64,000 bases of DNA from assembly GCF_965232925.1 (NCBI RefSeq), contig NZ_CBDDRA010000003.1, positions 1 to 64,000 of the forward strand. The letters run 5' to 3'. This document shows, one piece after another, positions 34,761 through 42,399 of this stretch. Position 1 is the first letter of the stretch. Every line of letters starts with the position of its first letter. Position numbers and translations under genes: made by a program. The notes beneath the pieces are model-generated. The model did not search any database. It saw only the letters and a list, made by a program, of their open reading frames with translations, and was not told the DNA's origin. This DNA comes from Tumidithrix helvetica (GTDB taxonomy: Bacteria > Cyanobacteriota > Cyanobacteriia > Pseudanabaenales > Pseudanabaenaceae).

Positions 34761-36203
34761 TTAGCGCACCACTTGAATGGTCTCTAAACTAGGATCGCTA
34801 CAACCATTTATGATTCCGCCTGCCTGCTTTACCCGTTGCAAATATGCCACCACATCAACAGTAATCTCTTCACCTGGACAGAGAATGGGAATTCCGGGCG
34901 GATAGGGACAGACTAGCTCCGTACTAATTCGCCCGATCGCTGCCGCAAACAACAAGCGATCGCGTTGCGCAAAAAATGCGTTCCTCGGCGTAATTCTCAC
35001 AATCGGATCGAGTATCAGAGGATCTTTCAATGGAACTTTTCCCGCTGTGGAATGGTTCGCGATCGCAGAAGGAATGCTCTCGGAGATTTTTTTCAAGGCT
35101 GACATCAATCGCTCAATATCCGAGGCTCGGTTGCCTAAACTGAGAATGAATACTAGCTGTGTCAAAGTTGGCATTTCGGGCATTACCCCCAAAGATGAAT
35201 GCAACATCGTATCGACATCAAAGCCCGTTAAGCCAAGGCGAGGATCGACCATCACCGTGAGGCGCGTGGGGTCTAGCGTGCGCACTTGCGACCGATCGAA
35301 GGTTGAGAATCCTTGAACTTGAGAAATTTGCGATCGCGCTTGGTTGGCTAAAGCGATCGTTCGGTCTAACAATTCACAGCCATGCAAAGCCATTTGTCGC
35401 CGCGCCACATCTAAAGAGGTGAGCAACATCAGATTCGGACTAGTAGACTGCACCAACTGCAATGCTTGACTGACGCGATCGGACGCGATCGCATTCCCCT
35501 GTAGGTGTAACATCGATGCCTGCGTCAGCCCTGAGGTGACTTTATGGGTAGACTGCACCACCAGATCGGCTCCAGCCTGCAACGCCGCGATCGGCAGATC
35601 GGGATGAAAGCTCAAATGTGCGCCGTGAGCGGCATCCACCAGCAAAGGTACGTGATGGGCATGGGCAATCGCCGCAATTTTCTCGATATCTCCACAGATA
35701 CCATAGTAATTGGGACTGACAATCAGGACGGCTTTGGCATCGGCATGGGCGAGTAAGGCTTTTTGGACTGTATGCGGCGAAACCCCGCAGTCCAGATCGA
35801 ATTTGGCGTTATATTCTGTTTCCAGATAAATCGGTACGGCTCCCGATAGGATGAGGGCAGCGATCGCCGCTTTATGACAGTTGCGCCCTAAGAGAATCTT
35901 GTCCCCTGGTTGGCACGCAGCTAACACCATCGACTCAATGCCACAGGTCGAGCCATTCACTAGAAACCAAGTGCGATCGGCCCCATAGGCTGCGGCAGCA
36001 AGGTCTTCGGCGGCAGCGACCGCGCGATCGAGTCCCGGTAGCTCAGGCAAATCCAAACGAAATAAATTTTCACCTAGCAAAGCCGCAAACTCAGGGTCAA
36101 TCCCTTGTCCCCTCTTATGACCGGGCATGTAAAACGGCGCGTGGTCAACCTTGAGATAGGCTTTGACAGCATCAAATAGCGGTGCAGTGTCTTGATTTAG
36201 CAC
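34761..36203 (-). CDS. Orn/Lys/Arg decarboxylase, fold type I
   Basis: 480-aa PLP decarboxylase of the short (YaaO/SpeA) type: FYMPGHKRGQGIDP, RTWFLVNGSTCGIESMVLA, LLVDAAHGAHLSFHP and the PLP lysine in VQSTHKVTSGL; the C-terminal wing has PYPPGIPILCPGEEI. Substrate choice between arginine, lysine and ornithine is not clear from motifs. An agmatine deiminase gene lies 4 kb away at 40026, so arginine decarboxylation to agmatine is plausible. The gene diverges from the Rpn-type gene with 31 bp between starts. Confidence 0.9.
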   Translation of the reverse strand: MLNQDTAPLFDAVKAYLKVDHAPFYMPGHKRGQGIDPEFAALLGENLFRLDLPELPGLDRAVAAAEDLAAAAYGADRTWFLVNGSTCGIESMVLAACQPGDKILLGRNCHKAAIAALILSGAVPIYLETEYNAKFDLDCGVSPHTVQKALLAHADAKAVLIVSPNYYGICGDIEKIAAIAHAHHVPLLVDAAHGAHLSFHPDLPIAALQAGADLVVQSTHKVTSGLTQASMLHLQGNAIASDRVSQALQLVQSTSPNLMLLTSLDVARRQMALHGCELLDRTIALANQARSQISQVQGFSTFDRSQVRTLDPTRLTVMVDPRLGLTGFDVDTMLHSSLGVMPEMPTLTQLVFILSLGNRASDIERLMSALKKISESIPSAIANHSTAGKVPLKDPLILDPIVRITPRNAFFAQRDRLLFAAAIGRISTELVCPYPPGIPILCPGEEITVDVVAYLQRVKQAGGIINGCSDPSLETIQVVR

Positions 36204-36234
36204 TAGAATCTTAAGCAGTGAAAAACATCTGGCT

Positions 36235-37128
36235 GTGAAAACTGATACTCTTTTTTACACATTATTTAAAGCCTATCCAGCTTTCTTTTTTGAGTTAATT
36301 GGGCAAGATCCCCAGCAATTTGAAGGATATCAGTTTCTGTCGGTCGAGCTTAAGCAAACCGCCTTTCGCATCGATGGTTTATTTTTGCCGCCAAGTAATA
36401 GGGCTCAGCAAACTGTTTACTTTCTAGAGATCCAATTTCAGCTAGATCAAGAGTTTTATGGACGCTTCTTTGCCGAAATCTTTCTCTATTTACGCCAACA
36501 ACAGCCCGCACCCGCATGGCAAGCCGTCGTCATTTTTGCTAAACGTAGCCTTGCCCCCAAACAAACTGTCGCCTACGATGTCTTACTGAATAGTCCTCAA
36601 GTACATCAGATCTATCTCGATGAATTAACCCAAACATCTTTAGGTACAGGTGTAATTCAGTTAGTCGTTTTACCAGAAGCTGTCGTTGAAATGCAAGCAA
36701 AACAGCTCGTCGAGCAAGCAAGGCGAGAAATCGAAAACAGTGATAGACAGCAAGATTTGATAGAGTTGATAGAGACGATTTTAGTGTACAAATTTCCCGA
36801 AAAAAGTCGTCAGGAGATCGAAGATATGCTGGACTTACGAGAATTAAGTGAATTGAGGCAAACCAGAGTCTATCGAGAAGCTTTAGAGGAAGGAAAACTT
36901 GAAGGAAAGCTTGAAGGAAAACTTGAAGGAAAACTTGAAGGAAAACTTGAGAGCATTCCAAAATTAATTGAACTAGGGTTAAGCGTAGAGCAGATTGCAG
37001 AGGCTTTAGGACTCTCTATCGAGGTGGTACGGCTGATGGCAGAAAAGAGATCGCCTAAAAAAAGCAGCCCCAAAGCCCAAACCTCAAAATACAAATCAGT
37101 CAAAACCAAGAAGAATTCAAATAGTTAG
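36235..37128 (+). CDS. Rpn-family putative nuclease/transposase (DUF2887)
   Basis: 297-aa protein, GTG start. The N-terminus TDTLFYTLFKAYPAFFFELIG and core VELKQTAFRIDGLFLP with YFLEIQFQLDQEFYGRFFAE fit the PD-(D/E)xK Rpn/DUF2887 type. After about residue 218 five GKLE repeats (listed separately) lead to a short helix-turn-helix-like LIELGLSVEQIAEALGLSIE and a basic tail. Related proteins promote recombination in E. coli. It diverges from the decarboxylase gene and is followed nine bases later by hisH. Confidence 0.8.
   Translation: MKTDTLFYTLFKAYPAFFFELIGQDPQQFEGYQFLSVELKQTAFRIDGLFLPPSNRAQQTVYFLEIQFQLDQEFYGRFFAEIFLYLRQQQPAPAWQAVVIFAKRSLAPKQTVAYDVLLNSPQVHQIYLDELTQTSLGTGVIQLVVLPEAVVEMQAKQLVEQARREIENSDRQQDLIELIETILVYKFPEKSRQEIEDMLDLRELSELRQTRVYREALEEGKLEGKLEGKLEGKLEGKLESIPKLIELGLSVEQIAEALGLSIEVVRLMAEKRSPKKSSPKAQTSKYKSVKTKKNSNS
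36892..36951 (+). repeat. Five tandem 12-bp units in Rpn-family gene
   Basis: GGAAAACTTGAA repeats five times (third and other copies almost unchanged; the second has GGAAAGCTTGAA and the last ends GAG). Each unit encodes GKLE, so copy changes stay in frame. The result is a charged helical tether between the nuclease domain and the C-terminal helix-turn-helix. Confidence 0.95.
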
Positions 37129-37137
37129 TTTCACCCT

Positions 37138-37791
37138 ATGACAAATATCGCTGTAATTGATTACGATATGGGCAACCTGCACTCTGCTTGCAAAGGCTTA
37201 GAGCTGGCAGGAGCCACGCCAATAATTACCAACGATCCAGAAAAACTGGCGATCGCTGATGGCATTGTTTTGCCAGGGGTAGGGGCTTTCGACCCTGCGA
37301 TGGTCAAAATAAGGCATCACAATCTAGAAGCCCCGATTAAAGCCGCGATCGCATCGGGCAAGCCTTTTTTAGGCATTTGTCTGGGGATGCAAATCCTATT
37401 TGATGGTAGCGAGGAAGGCAAAGAATCAGGTCTGGGAATTCTAGCGGGGATGGTGAAGCGGTTTAGTCCAGAGCCAAATATCACAATTCCGCACATGGGC
37501 TGGAATCAGCTAGAGCTAACGCAGCCCGTTTGCCCGCTTTGGCAAGACTTGAGTGCAAACCCTTGGATGTATTTTGTACACTCTTACTATGCTGTACCAA
37601 CCGATGCAGCCGCGATCGCGGCGACAACAACACACGGACACCAAGTAGCTACGGCAGCGATCGCGCAAAAAAATCTAATGGCAGTCCAATTTCACCCCGA
37701 AAAATCTTCTACGGATGGGATCAAAATTTTAAAAAATTTCGTCACCTTGGTGATGTCTAACACTGCAACCCGATCTAAGGTCACCGCCTAA
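37138..37791 (+). CDS. hisH: Imidazole glycerol phosphate synthase, glutaminase subunit
   Basis: 217-aa class I glutamine amidotransferase that supplies ammonia to HisF in histidine synthesis. It starts IAVIDYDMGNLHSACKGL, has the nucleophile Cys in GICLGMQIL and the His/Glu of the triad in QFHPEKSS. Length is normal. No hisF is adjacent. The gene starts nine bases after the Rpn-type stop. Confidence 0.96.
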   Translation: MTNIAVIDYDMGNLHSACKGLELAGATPIITNDPEKLAIADGIVLPGVGAFDPAMVKIRHHNLEAPIKAAIASGKPFLGICLGMQILFDGSEEGKESGLGILAGMVKRFSPEPNITIPHMGWNQLELTQPVCPLWQDLSANPWMYFVHSYYAVPTDAAAIAATTTHGHQVATAAIAQKNLMAVQFHPEKSSTDGIKILKNFVTLVMSNTATRSKVTA

Positions 37792-37921
37792 AAGTCATAA
37801 TGTAAATGTAGCGATCGGCGATCGGTTGTTTCAAACAGCTAATTGCCAACGGTTGATTTTAGATTGCTATAGTAGTGCTTGTTAGATAGTCATAACGTTT
37901 CTAGATAGTAGGATCAATCAA

Positions 37922-38458
37922 ATGTTCATAAAAGTACTGCACAAATTAGCTGCTTCTAGTTGTCTAGTGGCTAGCATCAGCTTGGTCGGATCGGTACTAC
38001 CCCAGACCAGCTTTGCTCAAACCAACGCAGGCTTTATTCTATGGGGTAATACCAAAGATAATGCGCTCGACTATTGCCTCGATCAAGGTAGTGCCGATCG
38101 CTACGATCGCTATTACCTAGAAGTAAAGTCACAAAAGTTTAAGGTATCTGAAGTAATCCTTACCTATCCAGAACATTACACAGGTGTATTTGACCAATCT
38201 GGCATTGAACTTCGCCTATCTAGTGATTGCCGCAGTGGTAAGAGTATTCCGTTAGAGTCGGCAACATGGGATAAAGAAAACCGCCGAATTGTTGTGGTTC
38301 CCAAAGAAGCAGTTCCTGCTAACACACCCATGCGGCTTGTACTGTCAAACGTACGAAATCCCTATTTTGGCGGTATGTTTCAATTAGATGCGCGGGTCAT
38401 GAGAGCAGATGTCCCCGTTCCCGTTTATGTCGGTTCTTGGATTATCGGGATCGATTAA
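37922..38458 (+). CDS. DUF2808 secreted protein
   Basis: 178-aa exported protein: signal peptide with VGSVLPQTSFAQ cleavage-like end, then the DUF2808 core with a two-Cys pair (DYCLDQG and LSSDCRSG), LTYPEHYTGVFD, and RLVLSNVRNPYFGGMFQL. DUF2808 proteins are found mainly in cyanobacteria and their function is unknown. The stop is 13 bases before the surE start; it may share a transcript with surE. Confidence 0.85.
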   Translation: MFIKVLHKLAASSCLVASISLVGSVLPQTSFAQTNAGFILWGNTKDNALDYCLDQGSADRYDRYYLEVKSQKFKVSEVILTYPEHYTGVFDQSGIELRLSSDCRSGKSIPLESATWDKENRRIVVVPKEAVPANTPMRLVLSNVRNPYFGGMFQLDARVMRADVPVPVYVGSWIIGID

Positions 38459-38471
38459 TTTAAAGGCATCC

Positions 38472-39266
38472 ATGAATATCCTAATCAGTAATGACGATGG
38501 CATTTATTCACCAGGCGTCAGGGCACTCGCTGATGCGCTCAGTGAAGGAGTCAATGGGGGAGAGCATACAGTTACCGTGGTCTGTCCAGATCGGGAACGC
38601 TCTGCAACAGGTCACGCGCTCACCTTGCAAGAACCGCTTAGAGTCGATGCGATCTCCAATGTTTATCATCCATCCGTAACGGCATGGGCTTGCTCTGGCA
38701 CGCCCTCTGACTCCGTAAAGTTAGCACTCGATGCCATCTTACCCTCCCCCCCTGATTTAGTGCTTTCTGGGATCAATCGCGGTTCCAATTTAGGGACGGA
38801 TGTGCTCTATTCAGGTACAGTCTCAGCAGCGATGGAGGGGGTATTGGAGGGGATACCAAGTATCGCTTTTAGCCTTGCCAGCTTTGCTTCCACTGACTTT
38901 AGTGCCGCTGCCAATTTTGCCAAACAAATGGTGGCAGCGATCGCAGCTCACCCCATTAAAGATCCGATTTTATTAAATGTGAATATTCCATCAATTCCTG
39001 CGGGAGATATTTGCGGTGTCGTGGTGACGAAACTTGGAATTCGGCGCTATCGCGATATCTTTGAAAAACGTATCGACCCTAGGGGCAAGATCTACTACTG
39101 GTTATCCGGAGAAGCGATCGAAGAAGAAGCCGCACCCAATAGCGATATTCAAGCCATTCGCAACAACTACATCACGATTACACCACTCCAATACGATCTG
39201 ACAGGTTATAGCAGTTTAGAACTGCTCGATGGCTGGGTAAAAAATGCTTTGGGTAACCTGTCGTGA
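38472..39266 (+). CDS. surE: 5'/3'-nucleotidase SurE
   Basis: 264-aa metal-dependent phosphatase acting on nucleoside monophosphates. It begins MNILISNDDGIYSPG with the metal-binding aspartates, then VVCPDRERSATGHALTL, CSGTPSDSVKLAL and LSGINRGSNLGTDVLYSGTV. The ATG at 38472 gives the standard N-terminus; the longer frame from 38409 would add a non-homologous extension into the DUF2808 gene. The stop overlaps the GTG of the next gene (GTGA). Confidence 0.96.
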   Translation: MNILISNDDGIYSPGVRALADALSEGVNGGEHTVTVVCPDRERSATGHALTLQEPLRVDAISNVYHPSVTAWACSGTPSDSVKLALDAILPSPPDLVLSGINRGSNLGTDVLYSGTVSAAMEGVLEGIPSIAFSLASFASTDFSAAANFAKQMVAAIAAHPIKDPILLNVNIPSIPAGDICGVVVTKLGIRRYRDIFEKRIDPRGKIYYWLSGEAIEEEAAPNSDIQAIRNNYITITPLQYDLTGYSSLELLDGWVKNALGNLS

Positions 39267-39997
39267 AAGTACGGAAGATCGTTGTTTCGATTTTCATTGT
39301 TTTTGTTGTCGCGATCGCAATTGTGTTCTTTAACCTCAGTGCGATCGTAAAAAACAATCTCGAGCAAAACGTGAGTCAAGCGCTAGGAGTTAGCGCCCAT
39401 ATTGAGAATTTAAACCTGCAGTTATTCAGCGGTCATGTTGATATCAAGGGTTTAGATGTTTCCAATCCCTTGGGTTTTTCAACCCCACATTTTTTCAAGA
39501 TCGGTCAATTTGAATTTCAAGTCAAGCCAAATACCATCCTAAATGAAACCGTTGAGGTCGAGACATTTAAACTTAAGGAAGTCAATGTCAATATTGAGCA
39601 GCAAGTCAATAAAAATAACATTCTTGAAGTTTTAGACCATATCGAAAAGCAGAAAGGGAAGGAAGACAAAAACCAGAAAAAGCTGAGATTAAAACTAGCT
39701 TCCGTGGATAATATCGCTTTGAAATTAACCCTCTCTCAATTTGGTGTAGTCCTCAGCACGTTAAATCTAAGCGTGCCGAATATAGAATTAAAAAATATTG
39801 GTACGGATGATGTCCAAGGAGTTCTGTTGAGCGAACTTACAAGGCAATTGGTATCAGCAATTGTCAAGGAAGTTTCGATCCAAAACAAGCAAAATATTCC
39901 TGATAGCATCTTGCAAATGTTTAAAAGCAAAAAGATGGGTTCAACAACCCTCTCTCCTACCCCTCACTTTGCTCCCATAATAGCTCCCCAAATATAG
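39263..39997 (+). CDS. AsmA-like membrane-anchored protein
   Basis: 244 aa from a GTG overlapping the surE stop. One N-terminal transmembrane helix (VVSIFIVFVVAIAIVFF) is followed by a beta-rich periplasmic part, ALGVSAHIENLNLQLFSGHVD and VSNPLGFSTPHFFKIG, which resembles the start of AsmA/TamB-type lipid-transfer proteins. It is much shorter than full AsmA and has a lysine-rich helical linker in the middle. Function is a guess: envelope lipid transport or a paralogue of it. Confidence 0.65.
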   Translation: MKVRKIVVSIFIVFVVAIAIVFFNLSAIVKNNLEQNVSQALGVSAHIENLNLQLFSGHVDIKGLDVSNPLGFSTPHFFKIGQFEFQVKPNTILNETVEVETFKLKEVNVNIEQQVNKNNILEVLDHIEKQKGKEDKNQKKLRLKLASVDNIALKLTLSQFGVVLSTLNLSVPNIELKNIGTDDVQGVLLSELTRQLVSAIVKEVSIQNKQNIPDSILQMFKSKKMGSTTLSPTPHFAPIIAPQI

Positions 39998-40025
39998 GAT
40001 AATTTTTACTCATTCGATTGGATAG

Positions 40026-41093
40026 ATGGAAATGTCAGAAGATCTAAACACAGATAGCGATCGCTCCGCACCACAGGCCCTAGGCTTTTGTCAACCCGCC
40101 GAGTGGGAACTTCATGCCGCCTGTTGGTTGGCATTTCCTAGCGATCGCGCCCTGTGGCTAGAAGATCTAGAGGCAGCCCAAACCGAGTTTATTGCCCTTG
40201 CCCGTGCGATCGCCCAATCAGAGCCGATAGAGGTTCTCGTTCCTAACTTGGAAATTGAAACGATCGCCAAAGCCGCGCTGAAAGATATCCCCGTGCAATT
40301 TCATCTCATTCCCTTTGGCGATATTTGGATGCGCGACATCTCTCCTATCTTTACAACCAAGCACCAAGAAGATCGCCAAGAGAATATCACTGCCGCACTC
40401 ACCTTTCAGTGGAATGGTTGGGGACATAAGTATATGTTGGAAGGGGACGATCTAGTAGCAGAGCGCATTGCTAAGTCTTTGCAAATTCCAACCTTCAAAT
40501 TCCCTTGGGTGCTCGAAGGCGGCGCGGTAGAAGTAGACGGACAAGGAACCTGTCTGACCACCAAGCAATGTCTGCTCAACCCTAATCGCAACCCTGAAAT
40601 GAGCCAAGCTGAGATTGAGTCAGGGCTAAAACAAGCCCTCGGTGTCAGTAAAATTCTGTGGATAGAATCTGGTTTGCTGAACGATCACACGGACGGACAT
40701 ATCGACACGATCGCGCGGTTCATTGCTCCCAGTGTGGTCATGTGTATGCAGGCAGCATCCACAGAAGATCCCAATTATCAAGTACTAGAGGATATTGCCG
40801 AACAACTATCTAGTTTTACCGACGCTCGCGATCGCCCGTTAACCGTAGTCCGCATTCCTTCTCCCGGCTTGGTGCTCGATCCAGAGGGTGCGATTATGCC
40901 TGCCAGCTATTTAAATTTCTACATTGCCAATGGGGGAGTCATCGTACCAACCTATGATTCACCCACCGATCGCCAAGCTATCGAAGCGATCGCGGCTCAC
41001 TTTCCCAATCGAACTACTGTAGGGCTGAGTGCTAAAACCATTCTCTTAGGCGGTGGTGCTTTTCACTGCATTACCTGCCATCAACCCGCATAG
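40026..41093 (+). CDS. aguA: Agmatine deiminase
   Basis: 355-aa guanidino-group-modifying enzyme that converts agmatine to N-carbamoylputrescine. Family marks: WELHAACWLAFPSD, FGDIWMRDISPIF, FQWNGWGHKY, LEGGAVEVDGQGT, NDHTDGHIDTIARF and the catalytic Cys in GGGAFHCITCHQP. With the decarboxylase at 34761 it could carry arginine to carbamoylputrescine; the amidase AguB is not in this window. Terminator follows. Confidence 0.94.
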   Translation: MEMSEDLNTDSDRSAPQALGFCQPAEWELHAACWLAFPSDRALWLEDLEAAQTEFIALARAIAQSEPIEVLVPNLEIETIAKAALKDIPVQFHLIPFGDIWMRDISPIFTTKHQEDRQENITAALTFQWNGWGHKYMLEGDDLVAERIAKSLQIPTFKFPWVLEGGAVEVDGQGTCLTTKQCLLNPNRNPEMSQAEIESGLKQALGVSKILWIESGLLNDHTDGHIDTIARFIAPSVVMCMQAASTEDPNYQVLEDIAEQLSSFTDARDRPLTVVRIPSPGLVLDPEGAIMPASYLNFYIANGGVIVPTYDSPTDRQAIEAIAAHFPNRTTVGLSAKTILLGGGAFHCITCHQPA

Positions 41094-41110
41094 TCCATTC
41101 AGGCATTCCC

Positions 41111-41140
41111 AAAAAGACCTTGCTTCGGCAAGGTCTTTTT
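41111..41140. terminator. Bidirectional terminator after aguA
   Basis: AAAAAGACCTTGC, tetraloop TTCG, GCAAGGTCTTTTT: a perfect 13-bp stem with A run on the left and T run on the right, between convergent aguA and the YbjN gene. The TTCG loop is typical of very stable hairpins. Confidence 0.95.
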
Positions 41141-41188
41141 AAAGAATGACTAGTATTATTTTCCGAATTAGGAATATTCAGGAATATT

Positions 41189-42166
41189 CTAATTGGTTTC
41201 AAAATTTAAATTTTGAGCCAGTGCGATCGCCTGCATTACTGAAACCTCGCCACTTGCTACCAACTTGATAATTGGGAAAAAACGATCTGCAATTGCCAGA
41301 TTGCGCTCGACATTGCAGCCGAGCAGTTCTTCTGGAATTACCGTGTTGCCTAATTCGACACTGATCTTAAATCGAACCTCACCCGAATCTAAGTCCATTT
41401 CAAAGTTACCTACAGGCATTCCATAGTTCGCTCTGGTCAAGAATTCTGATACTGGCAATCGAGCCCCTTCAGGGATATTTTCTTGATAAATTGAATAAAA
41501 GCCAATTTCAGTTTCAAGGTCGTTGCCTAGGGCAAAGCAGTCCCACTCACCGCTTAAGCCCTTGTACGAAAGCTTGATAATCCCATATTCTTCTAGCAAT
41601 CCATAATCCCAATCTTCCGACTCAAAAAAATCTATGAGTTGAGTAAAAAGTTCGTTGGTCTCAAGTTCAATATCTTCGGACTCATCCTGCTCGGATGCCC
41701 AATGAGTGCGATAGACAATTTCAAAGTTTGAGTCCTCTTCTTCAAGCTCAGATGGAAGTGGAACAGATTGCTTGGCATAAAGCAAATACCAATTTTCTGT
41801 TTCTAATAATGGAGATGCAGATACATCTAGTTCTAGTAAATATTTTGCAGCCTCTTCAACTGTATTTGCATGCGCCAACAATTCATCGAGACATTCATCA
41901 TCCAAGATGACCTCTAATTCTACTGAGCGATCGCGATGAAATTCTTCACCAAAATCAGCCGCTCTTAGCTCAGACTCATGGTTAAACATTTCACTTAGAC
42001 TTCCCTGTTGATAGGTTTCAAAGTCTACCTCAAAAGTCATTTGACAACTCATCACATCTCCATCTTCTTCGTCCCAAGACAAATCGACGTTGTGCAGTTC
42101 CAAAGAATTTCCATCGCGATCGCGCAACAAAAAAGGCTGGGAGATTGCAGAATGATTAGTTTTCAT
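41189..42166 (-). CDS. Acidic protein with C-terminal YbjN-like domain
   Basis: 325-aa, very acidic soluble protein. The first 140 residues are an unrecognised Glu/Asp-rich domain that begins FLLRDRDGNSLELHNVDLSW. The second part has the YbjN/sensory-regulator pattern: YSIYQENIPEGARLPVSEFL, NYGMPVGNFEMDLDSGEV and VERNLAIADRFFPIIKLV. YbjN-like proteins behave as small binding or chaperone-like factors (type III secretion chaperone fold). The two-domain form is less familiar to me. Confidence 0.7.
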   Translation of the reverse strand: MKTNHSAISQPFLLRDRDGNSLELHNVDLSWDEEDGDVMSCQMTFEVDFETYQQGSLSEMFNHESELRAADFGEEFHRDRSVELEVILDDECLDELLAHANTVEEAAKYLLELDVSASPLLETENWYLLYAKQSVPLPSELEEEDSNFEIVYRTHWASEQDESEDIELETNELFTQLIDFFESEDWDYGLLEEYGIIKLSYKGLSGEWDCFALGNDLETEIGFYSIYQENIPEGARLPVSEFLTRANYGMPVGNFEMDLDSGEVRFKISVELGNTVIPEELLGCNVERNLAIADRFFPIIKLVASGEVSVMQAIALAQNLNFETN

Positions 42167-42399
42167 GTTTATCGATGAATTGACAACTTAATGAATTTAC
42201 ATTAATGAGAAGAGAATAATTCTAGAGGTTTGCTTCCAATGATGGGCTGCTAATCCATGCAGATTGAAGCTCAGTGGATGCTTTCACCACTCACTATATG
42301 GCTAGTCATTGAATACTAACAAGAATAGTCCGTGATGGCGGCATCCTAGAACACATCGATTCCATCGCCACAAAGTATCTCAAAACATGGATTGATTAC

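Noticed and set aside
36892..36951. Repeats as a possible CRISPR array
   Set aside because: Units are back to back without spacers and lie in a coding frame.
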